From assembly GCA_040905285.1 (NCBI GenBank), contig JBBDRV010000231.1, positions 1 to 15,759 on the forward strand: a stretch of 15,759 nt of DNA, read 5' to 3'. The notes below the pieces were generated by a model that did not search any database, was not told the DNA's origin, and saw only the letters and a list, made by a program, of their open reading frames with translations. This document shows positions 7,040 to 13,485 of the stretch, in pieces. Numbering within the stretch: the first letter of the stretch is position 1; each line of letters begins with the position of its first letter. Both the position numbers and the translations under genes were made by a program. Source of the stretch: JBBDRV01 sp040905285 (GTDB lineage: Bacteria > Bacteroidota > Rhodothermia > Balneolales > Balneolaceae).

Positions 7040-7942
7040 ATGGCAAAAAATATAACAGAGCGGACTCAAGATTACTCTCAATGGTACCTGGATGTGGTCA
7101 GAGAGGCAAAACTGGCTGACCATTCTCCGGTTCGGGGATGCATGGTCATCCGGCCGAACGGGTTCGCCCTGTGGGAAAATATGAAGCAGGCTCTTGATAA
7201 GATGTTCAGCGAAACGGGTCATGAAAATGCCTATTTCCCCCTGTTTATTCCCAAATCCTTTTTATCAAAGGAAGCACAGCACGTGGAGGGGTTTGCCAAG
7301 GAATGCGCTGTCGTTACCCACAGCCGGCTCAAAAGCGTCGATAACGGCGTGGAAGTGGATCCTGCCTCCAGACTGGAGGAAGAGCTGATTGTCAGGCCGA
7401 CGTCCGAAACGATCATCTGGGATTCCTACCGCGGATGGATACAATCCTACAGGGACCTTCCCATACTGATCAACCAATGGGCCAATGTGGTTCGATGGGA
7501 AATGCGAACCCGGCTGTTTCTCAGGACCATGGAGTTCCTCTGGCAGGAAGGGCACACGGCCCATGCCACCCGTGACGAGGCTGTCGGGGAAACCCTGCAA
7601 ATGCTGGATGTCTACAGGACCTTTGCGGAAGATTATATGGCCATGCCTGTGATAACAGGCGTCAAGACGGAGTCAGAGAGATTCGCAGGCGCTGTAGACA
7701 CGTATTGCATTGAAGCCATTATGCAGGACGGGAAAGCTCTGCAGGCGGGAACATCCCACTTCCTCGGCCAGAACTTTGCCAGGGCGTTCGACGTTAAATT
7801 CCAGGATGAGGACGGGGAGCATAAATATGTCTGGGCTTCCAGCTGGGGGGTGTCGACCCGGCTTGTCGGCGGACTAATAATGACTCATTCAGATGACCAG
7901 GGACTGGTTATCCCCCCAGGCTGGCTCCGGTCCAGGTGGTGA
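7040..7942 (+). CDS. proS: Prolyl-tRNA synthetase, N-terminal catalytic part (frameshifted)
   Basis: ProS charges tRNA-Pro with proline in the cytosol. This frame codes for the class II catalytic core of the archaeal-type (type 3) enzyme. GFALWENMKQALDKMF lies near residues 36-51, PTSETIIWDSYRGWIQSYRD near 117-136, the motif 2 loop FLRTMEFLWQEGHTAHAT near 155-172, and motif 3 STRLVGGLIMTHSDDQGLVI near 273-292. The family then expects PP(R/K)LAP(V/I)QVVIVP, but the frame breaks here: the last residues (PPGWLRSRW) are frame-shifted nonsense and the real continuation starts in another frame inside 7911-7942. The start ATGGCAAAA follows a weak AAGAAG site. Joined to the next entry the product is about 487 residues, normal for the family. 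It probably heads an operon with nnr and the VanZ-like gene. As an essential gene, a sequence error is more likely than true inactivation. Confidence 0.9.
   Translation: MAKNITERTQDYSQWYLDVVREAKLADHSPVRGCMVIRPNGFALWENMKQALDKMFSETGHENAYFPLFIPKSFLSKEAQHVEGFAKECAVVTHSRLKSVDNGVEVDPASRLEEELIVRPTSETIIWDSYRGWIQSYRDLPILINQWANVVRWEMRTRLFLRTMEFLWQEGHTAHATRDEAVGETLQMLDVYRTFAEDYMAMPVITGVKTESERFAGAVDTYCIEAIMQDGKALQAGTSHFLGQNFARAFDVKFQDEDGEHKYVWASSWGVSTRLVGGLIMTHSDDQGLVIPPGWLRSRW
7911..7921 (+). other. Frameshift site in proS: six C where seven are expected
   Basis: The run is ATCCCCCCAGG. The conserved protein needs ATC, two proline codons, then AGG CTG GCT CCG GTC CAG (R L A P V Q), which takes one more C than is present. 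A seventh C, or a -1 slip at C-CCC-CCA, restores one continuous 487-residue enzyme. The run length is seen directly. Whether it is a homopolymer read error, a real deletion or programmed slippage cannot be decided from one sequence. Confidence 0.85.
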
Positions 7943-8502
7943 TCGTGCCTATCTACAGAAATGATGAACAGCGGCAGGCCGTTCTCGATTATGCCTCGCT
8001 TGTTTACAGGGAATTAAAGGATGCCGGTGTAGCCGTCAAGCTGGATGACAGAGACAACTATAAACCGGGATGGAAGTTTGCGCAACATGAAGCCGAAGGT
8101 ATTCCCCTGAGGATTGCAATCGGTCCAAGGGATGTGGAAAACAATAATCTTGAACTGGCCCGGCGGGATACGCTGACTAAAGACATTGTCGGAAGGGAAA
8201 ATATTTCAGACCGCATCACCATTTTGCTGGAAACGATTCAAAGGGAACTTCTGGCTGCTGCACGTGAACGTACGGCCCGGCAGACCTCTTCTGTAAAAAA
8301 CTACGAAGAATTTCAAAATAAAATAGATTCCGGCGGATTTATCTATGCTCACTGGGACGGCACAGCCGAAACAGAGGAGAAAATTAAAGAAGAGACCAAA
8401 GCTACCATACGGTGCATTCCGCTGGAAGGTGGCAAACCCGGCAAATGCATGGTAACAGGCAAGCCCTCTGAACAGAAAGTTCTTTTTGCACGTTCCTACT
8501 GA
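7936..8502 (+). CDS. proS: Prolyl-tRNA synthetase, C-terminal anticodon-binding part (frameshifted)
   Basis: This frame continues ProS after the break. It opens with the QVVIVPIYRN joint that follows motif 3 in the family, so the apparent GTG start at 7936 is only an internal codon. Residues 1-100 form the anticodon-binding domain, with VKLDDRDNYKPGWKFAQHEA near 34-53 and GIPLRIAIGPRDVE near 55-68. The rest is the type 3 C-terminal domain, with a cysteine pair (RCIPLEG and GKCMVTGKPS) and the family's terminal tyrosine (LFARSY at the end). The full C-terminus is intact and its codon use looks normal, with no further stops or shifts, which argues against a decayed gene. It is followed after 54 bases by nnr. 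Confidence 0.9.
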   Translation: MVIVPIYRNDEQRQAVLDYASLVYRELKDAGVAVKLDDRDNYKPGWKFAQHEAEGIPLRIAIGPRDVENNNLELARRDTLTKDIVGRENISDRITILLETIQRELLAAARERTARQTSSVKNYEEFQNKIDSGGFIYAHWDGTAETEEKIKEETKATIRCIPLEGGKPGKCMVTGKPSEQKVLFARSY

Positions 8503-8556
8503 CAACAGGCCGGATACCTGCACTCTCCTCCAGTGACCGGCAAACCAGAATCCACT

Positions 8557-10101
8557 ATGTCATTGCAAAACCTGCCATATTCTCATCGGGTGTCGACCGG
8601 CGATCAGGCGCGTGAGGCCGACCGCAAAACAATCGAACTGTTTGGAATGGATGGCTTTACTCTGATGGAAACGGCAGGATTGCAGGCGGCACAATTTATT
8701 TCAGGCAAATCCGGTCCCGGCGCCGTGGGCCTGTATGTTTGCGGAAAGGGCAACAATGGCGGTGATGCACTTGTAATAGCCCGTTACCTGGCTATTCATC
8801 AAAATCATACCTGTCATATCATTTTTCCGGCCGGTAAGGACAGCCTTTCTCCGGATGCACAGAAGAATCTTGAGTTGCTCTTAAAGCTCCGTTCTCAAAA
8901 TGAACCGGTTCATTTCCATGAACAGGGTGTCGGGACAGATGAAAATTCAGATGACTGTTTATCAGCTGCCTGTTTAATGGGGGGGCCGGTCGATTATGTT
9001 GTGGACGGGCTGCTCGGAACCGGGCTGAGTGATAACTTGCGCCCCCCCTACAACTCAGCAGTCAAAAAAATCAACCGGCTGACATGCCCGGTTTATTCCG
9101 TAGATATACCGACCGGACTTCATGCGGATACCGGCAAAGCCATGCCGGACGCCGTACACGCCGACTATACCCTCAGTTTCGGAACGTTGAAAGTGGGATT
9201 TTATCTGCATGACGGCAGGCAATATACAGGTGAAATCCGTCAGTTCAATCTGAGTTTTCCCAAAAGCTATCGCCCGGCAACAGCTGAATTGATTACGCCG
9301 GATCTGGATAAGGTTATCCCTCACATCTCCCGATTCGCAGAACATAAATACAGTGACCGCATTCTTTATCTGATTGCGGGATCCGAAGGATTAACCGGGG
9401 CGGCGGTTATGGCTGCAGCCAGTGGATGGCGAACCGGGACAGGTGCGGTTATCCTGATTACTCCAAAAGGCCTCCTCGGCATTTATGAAAAAACCCTGCC
9501 GGGGATTATCAAATCTCCCGTCGGAACCGGGAGAGACACCTTTTTCAAAGAAGGGCACCAGGAAAAAGTGCTTGATATTCTAAAACGGAAAAAGGGGGTC
9601 CTTCTGATCGGCCCGGGTTTGGGTTCCAGAGATACAACCATTCGTTTTACCGAACGAATTCTCTCCGGATTTGAGCAGGATACGGTCATTGACGCCGATG
9701 CCCTTCGTGCCGTTCCGGATCTTCCTGTGAACAGGAACTGGATCCTTACCCCTCATCCCGGGGAGGCCCATAAACTGCACGGAAAGTCTTTTGAAGATGA
9801 TTTTGAACGCCTGCAGTGGGCAGCGGACTATTCAAAACAGCGATCTCTTTACATGGTCTCCAAAGGCAATCCGGTTTTTATCGGAACACCGGAGGGTAAA
9901 AACTATTTAACCGGGTATGATACCCGGATATTCGCACGCGCGGGGTTTGGAGATGTCCTTTCTGGAAAAATTGCCGGCAATCTGGCCATATCAGGTGATA
10001 TCGAATTAAGTATTGTTCGGGCACTGATCGACGGATACAGGACTGCAGAACGTATTCGCCTTACATCAGACCGTCCCCTCGAACCCAATGATCTCATATG
10101 A
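8557..10101 (+). CDS. nnr: Bifunctional NAD(P)H-hydrate epimerase / ADP-dependent NAD(P)H-hydrate dehydratase
   Basis: Nnr repairs NADHX and NADPHX, the hydrated forms of the coenzymes. The N-terminal YjeF_N half epimerises them; the C-terminal ribokinase-like half removes water using ADP. Seen here: VCGKGNNGGDALV at 61-73, then VDGLLGTGLS and VYSVDIPTGLHADTG in the epimerase half, GPGLGS near 352-357, DADALR near 378-383, LTPHPGEAHKL soon after, and GFGDVLSG near 462-469. Two spots in the dehydratase half differ from the usual pattern: the KGxxT threonine is not present (SKGNPVFIG), and the loop before GDVL reads YDTRIFARAGFGD. Length (514 residues from the ATG) is normal. The ATG at 8557 is chosen because only nine residues precede the domain; an in-frame GTG at 8533 is possible. 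Neither has a ribosome site. The stop overlaps the next start by four bases. Confidence 0.92.
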   Translation: MSLQNLPYSHRVSTGDQAREADRKTIELFGMDGFTLMETAGLQAAQFISGKSGPGAVGLYVCGKGNNGGDALVIARYLAIHQNHTCHIIFPAGKDSLSPDAQKNLELLLKLRSQNEPVHFHEQGVGTDENSDDCLSAACLMGGPVDYVVDGLLGTGLSDNLRPPYNSAVKKINRLTCPVYSVDIPTGLHADTGKAMPDAVHADYTLSFGTLKVGFYLHDGRQYTGEIRQFNLSFPKSYRPATAELITPDLDKVIPHISRFAEHKYSDRILYLIAGSEGLTGAAVMAAASGWRTGTGAVILITPKGLLGIYEKTLPGIIKSPVGTGRDTFFKEGHQEKVLDILKRKKGVLLIGPGLGSRDTTIRFTERILSGFEQDTVIDADALRAVPDLPVNRNWILTPHPGEAHKLHGKSFEDDFERLQWAADYSKQRSLYMVSKGNPVFIGTPEGKNYLTGYDTRIFARAGFGDVLSGKIAGNLAISGDIELSIVRALIDGYRTAERIRLTSDRPLEPNDLI

Positions 10102-10538
10102 TTGCACGAATCCTCCGGCAGCTCGAAAAGCGTCCATTACCGCTCTACGTTGCTCTTGCAATACTGACGCTGATCACCCTCGCCCTTACCCTGCTGCCCC
10201 AGGAAAAGATGGTGGAAACATCTCTTTTTCAATACGACAAGCTCGGGCATGCCTTCGTATTTGGATCGTGGACACTTCTTCTCGGGCTTATTCTTCTTGT
10301 GTCCGGTCAAAAGCCCCCGGCTCTTTTCTCCATTTTTCTGGCAGGCAGTATTTTTGGGATAAGTATTGAAATACTACAGGAAGTCCTGCCTCTTGAAAGA
10401 GGAATGGAACCGTTTGATGCCCTGGCAGATATGGTCGGCTGCCTGTCTGCCGTTATTCTGTTAAAAATAATAACATCGCGTTCTTCCTATTCAAGAGGTT
10501 TTACAAAATCTCAACAGGATTTTACAGACAGAAAATAA
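10098..10538 (+). CDS. VanZ-family membrane protein
   Basis: This is a 146-residue integral membrane protein of the VanZ-like family, whose biochemical role is mostly unknown (VanZ itself confers teicoplanin resistance). Four hydrophobic segments lie near 15-35, 50-68, 73-95 and 105-125. The family's polar landmarks are present: DKLGHAFVFG near 47-56, SIEILQEVLP near 91-100 and the FDALADMVGC stretch near 110-119. The start ATGA overlaps the nnr stop, implying translational coupling, so it belongs to the proS-nnr transcript. The C-terminal 20 residues are polar. No terminator is evident after it. Nothing links it to antibiotic resistance here. Confidence 0.85.
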   Translation: MIARILRQLEKRPLPLYVALAILTLITLALTLLPQEKMVETSLFQYDKLGHAFVFGSWTLLLGLILLVSGQKPPALFSIFLAGSIFGISIEILQEVLPLERGMEPFDALADMVGCLSAVILLKIITSRSSYSRGFTKSQQDFTDRK

Positions 10539-10579
10539 GGATGGAACAATTAGTGTTAGCAAGCCGTTTATATCTAAAG

Positions 10580-10630
10580 GTATTCGAATAAAAGTTGAAT
10601 TAGTGGCTCAAGTTTGAGAGGTTCGAATAC
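10580..10630. repeat. Imperfectly nested inverted repeats in the vanZ-tonB spacer
   Basis: GTATTCGAA (10580-10588) and TTCGAATAC (10622-10630) are exact 9-base inverted copies. The left arm overlaps the perfect palindrome TATTCGAATA (10581-10590). Between the arms CTCAAGTTTGAG (10607-10618) forms a second, 5-base-arm inverted repeat. These could be regulator sites for tonB or an RNA structure after the vanZ-like gene; no T-run follows, so an intrinsic terminator is unlikely. Confidence 0.45.
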
Positions 10631-10648
10631 ATTCCTTTGAAAATTCTT

Positions 10649-10708
10649 GAGTTTAGAATTGAAGAGTTTAGAATTGAAGAGTTTAGAATTGAAGAGTTTA
10701 GAATTGAA
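10649..10708 (+). repeat. Four exact tandem copies of a 15-bp unit upstream of tonB
   Basis: The unit GAGTTTAGAATTGAA occurs at 10649-10663, 10664-10678, 10679-10693 and 10694-10708 without a single difference. The array ends 26 bases before the first tonB start, so it overlaps the likely promoter or leader. Perfect identity of the copies suggests recent expansion and possible length variation by slippage. Nothing similar precedes the second tonB. Confidence 0.95.
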
Positions 10709-10734
10709 ATTTAAATCTTTACAGATAGAAACCT

Positions 10735-11394
10735 ATGAATAGCCGTAAAAAACCATCTGCGGATTTACGAAAATATCACACGGTCTTCCTTCAGATCGGT
10801 TTGCTGGCAACGCTTGTAATCTTTCTTGTTGCTGTCAACGTTGATCTGAGAAGCGAAGGCCCTGAAGAATATGAAATGGACGAGCAGGAACTGGTAGAAA
10901 TGGAAGAAATTATCCAGACGGAGCATATAGAGACGCCTCCGCCTCCACCGCGTCCTCCGGTTCCACAGGAGGTTCCGGATGATGAAATTATTGAAGATAC
11001 GGACTTCAATATCGATGCGGAGATGAGATTGGACGGCCCGATGGATTTGCCGCCACCGCCGCCTGAACAAGAGGAGGAAGAAATGGAGGAGGATTTCTTT
11101 ACAGTGGTGGAAGATATGCCTGAACTGATAGGCGGTCTTCAGGAACTGCAGGCGAGTATTCAATACCCTGAACAGGCCCGGAGAGCAGGTATTGAAGGAA
11201 GGGTTTATGTACAGTTCATAGTAAATGAGCAAGGACAGGTTGAAGATCCCCGAGTAGTGAGAGGCATCGGGGGCGGATGCGATGAAGAGGCTCTGCGAGC
11301 CATTCGGCAGGCAGAATTCAGACCCGGGATGCAGCGGGGAAGACCGGTAAGGGTACAATACAGTCTGCCCATTGTTTTTCAACTTCAGAATTAA
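10735..11394 (+). CDS. tonB: TonB energy transducer, first copy
   Basis: TonB carries energy from the inner-membrane ExbB-ExbD motor across the periplasm to outer-membrane TonB-dependent receptors for iron carriers, cobalamin or glycans. The 219 residues show a short basic N-terminus, one membrane anchor (about 14-36), an acidic and proline-rich spacer (ETPPPPPRPPVP near 66-77; DLPPPPPEQEEEE near 104-116), and a complete TonB C-terminal domain (about 128-219) with YPEQARRAGIEGRVYVQFIV, GGGCDEEALRAI and the end YSLPIVFQLQN. The start has no Shine-Dalgarno; the next in-frame methionine lies beyond the membrane anchor. An intrinsic terminator follows. No exbB, exbD or receptor gene is in the window. 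It is closely similar to the second copy at 11828 over the full length, so the pair arose by duplication. Confidence 0.93.
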   Translation: MNSRKKPSADLRKYHTVFLQIGLLATLVIFLVAVNVDLRSEGPEEYEMDEQELVEMEEIIQTEHIETPPPPPRPPVPQEVPDDEIIEDTDFNIDAEMRLDGPMDLPPPPPEQEEEEMEEDFFTVVEDMPELIGGLQELQASIQYPEQARRAGIEGRVYVQFIVNEQGQVEDPRVVRGIGGGCDEEALRAIRQAEFRPGMQRGRPVRVQYSLPIVFQLQN

Positions 11395-11827
11395 TTCACA
11401 CCAGGCCGGCGCCGACTACAATTACAATTTAATACGACTTAGAGTGCGATAATCCACATCGCGCTCTTTTTTTTTCTCTCATTCCCTTCCCCGGGATCAC
11501 TTTTCCTACATGCTTTTCTCCTGAAAAATGACCCCGGCAGGCTCTGCACTCTCCATTAAATCTTTTTTAACAAGTGTAAAAAAAGTTAAATTAATCCTTC
11601 CCAGAAAGGAATATTATAATTATAATACACGTGACCAGGTATAAATCCTTTTGGCTTTAATTTCAACTTTTCCGGCGGGTAGTTAATTTTCCAGCATTAA
11701 AAAATTAGCTAAAAGACTAAAAGAGCAGTTGAAACACGCAGTTAAAATTAAATCAAACATCTGGTTTATACCTTTTCCCGGATGAAAAATCTCTGCAAAT
11801 CTGTAACAGGCATAAACAGACATCACT
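11395..11827. other. AT-rich spacer between the two tonB genes
   Basis: After the terminator at 11442-11475 this 433-base gap has no supported gene. It is AT-rich with several A/T runs. At 11613-11626 there is a perfect 14-base palindrome, ATTATAATTATAAT, holding two adjacent TATAAT boxes; either could be a -10 element for the second tonB, though no good -35 lies upstream and the leader would be about 200 bases. No copy of the 15-base repeat that precedes the first tonB occurs here. Confidence 0.4.
11442..11475 (+). terminator. Intrinsic terminator of the first tonB
   Basis: GAGTGCGAT and ATCGCGCTC form a 9-base stem (one G-T pair) around a 7-base loop, followed by nine T. It lies 47 bases after the tonB stop and separates its transcript from the second tonB. 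Confidence 0.85.
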
Positions 11828-12499
11828 ATGGCAAACTCTATTAAACCACGAAAAAATCCCGAGGCCGATTTACGGACGTACCATTCAGTTTTTATCCAGA
11901 TTGGCCTGCTGATAACATTGCTGATTTTCATCATTGCAGTAAAGATGGAGTTCACGTCAAGTCCGACCAAAGAGTATGTGATGAATGAACAGGAAGTGAT
12001 TGAGATGGAGGAAATAATTCAAACGCAGCATATAGAAACACCTCCGCCCCCGCCGCGGCCACCGGTGCCTGTTGCCGTACCAAATGATGAAATCATCGAG
12101 GATATTGATTTCCAGATTGATGCGGAGATGAGACTGGACGGACCGCTGGACCTTCCTCCCCCGCCACCGCGTGAAGAAGTGGAAGAAGTGGAAGAAGACT
12201 TTTTTGTTGTTGTAGAAGACATGCCTGAATTAATTGGAGGACTTGCAGAACTTCAAAGCAGTATACGCTATCCGGAAATGGCCCGGCGGGCTGGAATTGA
12301 AGGCCGGGTATACGTTCAGTTCATTGTGAACGAACAAGGTGAGGTAGAAGACCCGAGAGTCATCCGCGGAGTTGGCGGAGGATGTGACGAGGAAGCCATT
12401 CGCGCCATCAGCCAGGCCCAGTTCCGGCCCGGGCTTCAGAGGGGACGGCCGGTTCGCGTACAATACAGCCTGCCTATTGTATTCAGGCTGCAAAACTGA
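11828..12499 (+). CDS. tonB: TonB energy transducer, second copy
   Basis: This is a second full-length TonB of 223 residues. It has a membrane anchor at about 18-40, the same proline-rich pieces (ETPPPPPRPPVP and DLPPPPPREE) in an acidic spacer, and a C-terminal domain nearly identical to the first copy, including RRAGIEGRVYVQFIVNEQG and RGRPVRVQYSLPIVF. Differences from the first copy concentrate in the N-terminal 60 residues and the acidic stretch after the second proline run, where this copy has the repeat EEVEEVEED. The conserved receptor-contacting domain and divergent anchor suggest that both serve similar receptors but may differ in motor partner or expression. The upstream DNA differs from that of copy one, and it has its own terminator. 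No ribosome site is evident. Confidence 0.93.
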   Translation: MANSIKPRKNPEADLRTYHSVFIQIGLLITLLIFIIAVKMEFTSSPTKEYVMNEQEVIEMEEIIQTQHIETPPPPPRPPVPVAVPNDEIIEDIDFQIDAEMRLDGPLDLPPPPPREEVEEVEEDFFVVVEDMPELIGGLAELQSSIRYPEMARRAGIEGRVYVQFIVNEQGEVEDPRVIRGVGGGCDEEAIRAISQAQFRPGLQRGRPVRVQYSLPIVFRLQN

Positions 12500-12518
12500 T
12501 CGTACCCGATAAAAATTT

Positions 12519-12552
12519 AAAAGCGTGGCTTCTCAGGTCACGCTTTTTTTTT
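12519..12552 (+). terminator. Intrinsic terminator of the second tonB, possibly shared with the Nudix gene
   Basis: AAAAGCGTG and CACGCTTTT pair around an 11-base loop, with a run of nine T from 12544. It sits 19 bases after the tonB stop. The facing minus-strand Nudix gene ends at 12554, and the same stem followed by TTTTAAATTTTTA could weakly stop that transcript too. Confidence 0.85.
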
Positions 12553-12553
12553 A

Positions 12554-12991
12554 TTATACAAACCTTTCAAACGTTTCCAGTACGTTGATCAGGTTATCAA
12601 AACCCACCTGTTCTTTTGCTTTGGTAACAGACTGCCACAGCAGCTTTTCAATTCCTTCGTCTTTCTGAGGCCTTAGATCTGCATGAATATCTCCAAGCTG
12701 CATGGCATACCACCTTGTTGTCTTTCCCAAGAGAATACCATCCCGCCTGTATTCATGGTAGGTATCCAAAAGATGCCGCCCCAATATCAGCTGTTCCGTT
12801 CCTACCTCTTCAGACACTTCCCGTACAGCACATTCCTCAAATGTTTCACTGTCCTCTTTTTTACCTTTGGGAAGATCCCAGACATTCCTCCTGAAAATAA
12901 GCAGCACTTCCAGACGGCCACCTTTTTTTTTATATAATACGCCCCCGGCAGCATCAATCAGATTCATCTTCGGAATCGTTTTTTCCGGCAT
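12554..12991 (-). CDS. Nudix hydrolase
   Basis: Nudix enzymes hydrolyse nucleoside diphosphates linked to another group, using Mg2+ held by the Nudix box. The full box is present at residues 43-65: G-x5-E-x7-REVSEEVGT, with RE at 57-58 and EE at 61-62. The start of the domain, DAAGGVLYKKKGGRLEVLLI, and the WDLPKGK lead-in are typical. The product is 145 residues from the ATG at 12991, which has AAGGAGA nine bases upstream. A longer in-frame reading to 13117 would add 42 mostly Lys/Arg residues that are only the shadow of the overlapping DUF1844 gene. The substrate is unknown; the short single-domain form resembles Ap4A-hydrolase-like or housecleaning members. It overlaps the upstream gene by 38 bases and is probably co-expressed with it. 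Confidence 0.88.
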   Translation of the reverse strand: MPEKTIPKMNLIDAAGGVLYKKKGGRLEVLLIFRRNVWDLPKGKKEDSETFEECAVREVSEEVGTEQLILGRHLLDTYHEYRRDGILLGKTTRWYAMQLGDIHADLRPQKDEGIEKLLWQSVTKAKEQVGFDNLINVLETFERFV

Positions 12992-13385
12992 CTTTTTTTC
13001 TCTCCTTTTCTTTACCTTTTGCCGCAGCATTCTCACCACCCTGGCTTTTCTTATCAGATGGATTCTCCGGGCCGGTCTCCTTTTCTTCCGTGCCATCTTT
13101 CTTTTTTTCATCGGCATAATTAAGCCGGAGGGTCGTCAGTGTCTGGGTTATATAATTCTCCAGTTCCTTTGGCAGATTGCCGGATGTAAATTTCTGAAGC
13201 ATATTCAGGGTGTCAATGGCAAATTTTGCAGAGCTGAGGTCCCTTTCTATCTTATCCGTTGACGGATTTTTAATTTTTCCCAGGCCCATCATCGCTATTT
13301 GCTGATGTTGCTGTATAAGCATCATAAACAACAACTGTTCCTGCTGTTCTGTATTCAGTTTGTCTCCGTTGTCAGGCACATCCAT
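12954..13385 (-). CDS. DUF1844 domain protein with charged C-terminal tail
   Basis: This is a 143-residue protein of unknown function. Residues about 10-90 match DUF1844: an N-terminal helix QQEQLLFMMLIQQHQQIAMM (15-34), a GLGKIKNPST linker, then DLSSAKFAIDTLNMLQKFTS and a final helix ending TLTTLRLNYAD. These helices are amphipathic, not membrane spanning. From about 93 the chain is a low-complexity tail of Lys, Glu, Asp, Gly and Ser ending KNDSEDESD, probably disordered. The start at 13385 has AAAAGGA nine bases upstream. The Nudix gene begins inside the tail-coding sequence in another frame. It is divergent from the DUF1015-serC pair across a 100-base promoter region. Confidence 0.82.
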   Translation of the reverse strand: MDVPDNGDKLNTEQQEQLLFMMLIQQHQQIAMMGLGKIKNPSTDKIERDLSSAKFAIDTLNMLQKFTSGNLPKELENYITQTLTTLRLNYADEKKKDGTEEKETGPENPSDKKSQGGENAAAKGKEKERKKDAGKNDSEDESD

Positions 13386-13485
13386 GGTTCTGATTCCTTT
13401 TTTAAAGTTAATGTAAATTCGATCTGAGTTAGAGCTATAGAATGCGTATCATAGGGATTGTTTTAAAATAAAAAAATGTATTTTA
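13386..13485. promoter_or_regulatory. Divergent promoter region between DUF1844 and DUF1015 genes
   Basis: This 100-base AT-rich gap must hold promoters for both directions. TATAGAAT (13435-13442) and several A/T runs are visible, but no matched -35/-10 pair stands out. The DUF1015 start has no Shine-Dalgarno; the DUF1844 start does. Confidence 0.4.

Noticed and set aside
7040..8502. proS as a decayed pseudogene
   Set aside because: Only one base is at fault, all motifs and the C-terminal tyrosine are intact, and the gene is expected to be essential; a read error or slippage is more likely.
9722..9737. TTCCTGTGAACAGGAA inverted repeat inside nnr, sharing its core with the repeat at 6334-6354
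   Set aside because: It lies within conserved coding sequence, and one shared short word is not enough to propose a regulon.
10765..11382. Long minus-strand frame over the first tonB
   Set aside because: Shadow of the tonB coding sequence; the plus-strand product has a complete TonB architecture.
12992..13117. N-terminal extension of the Nudix gene rich in Lys and Arg
   Set aside because: It mirrors the Lys/Glu-rich DUF1844 tail in another frame, and the ATG at 12991 has the better ribosome site.
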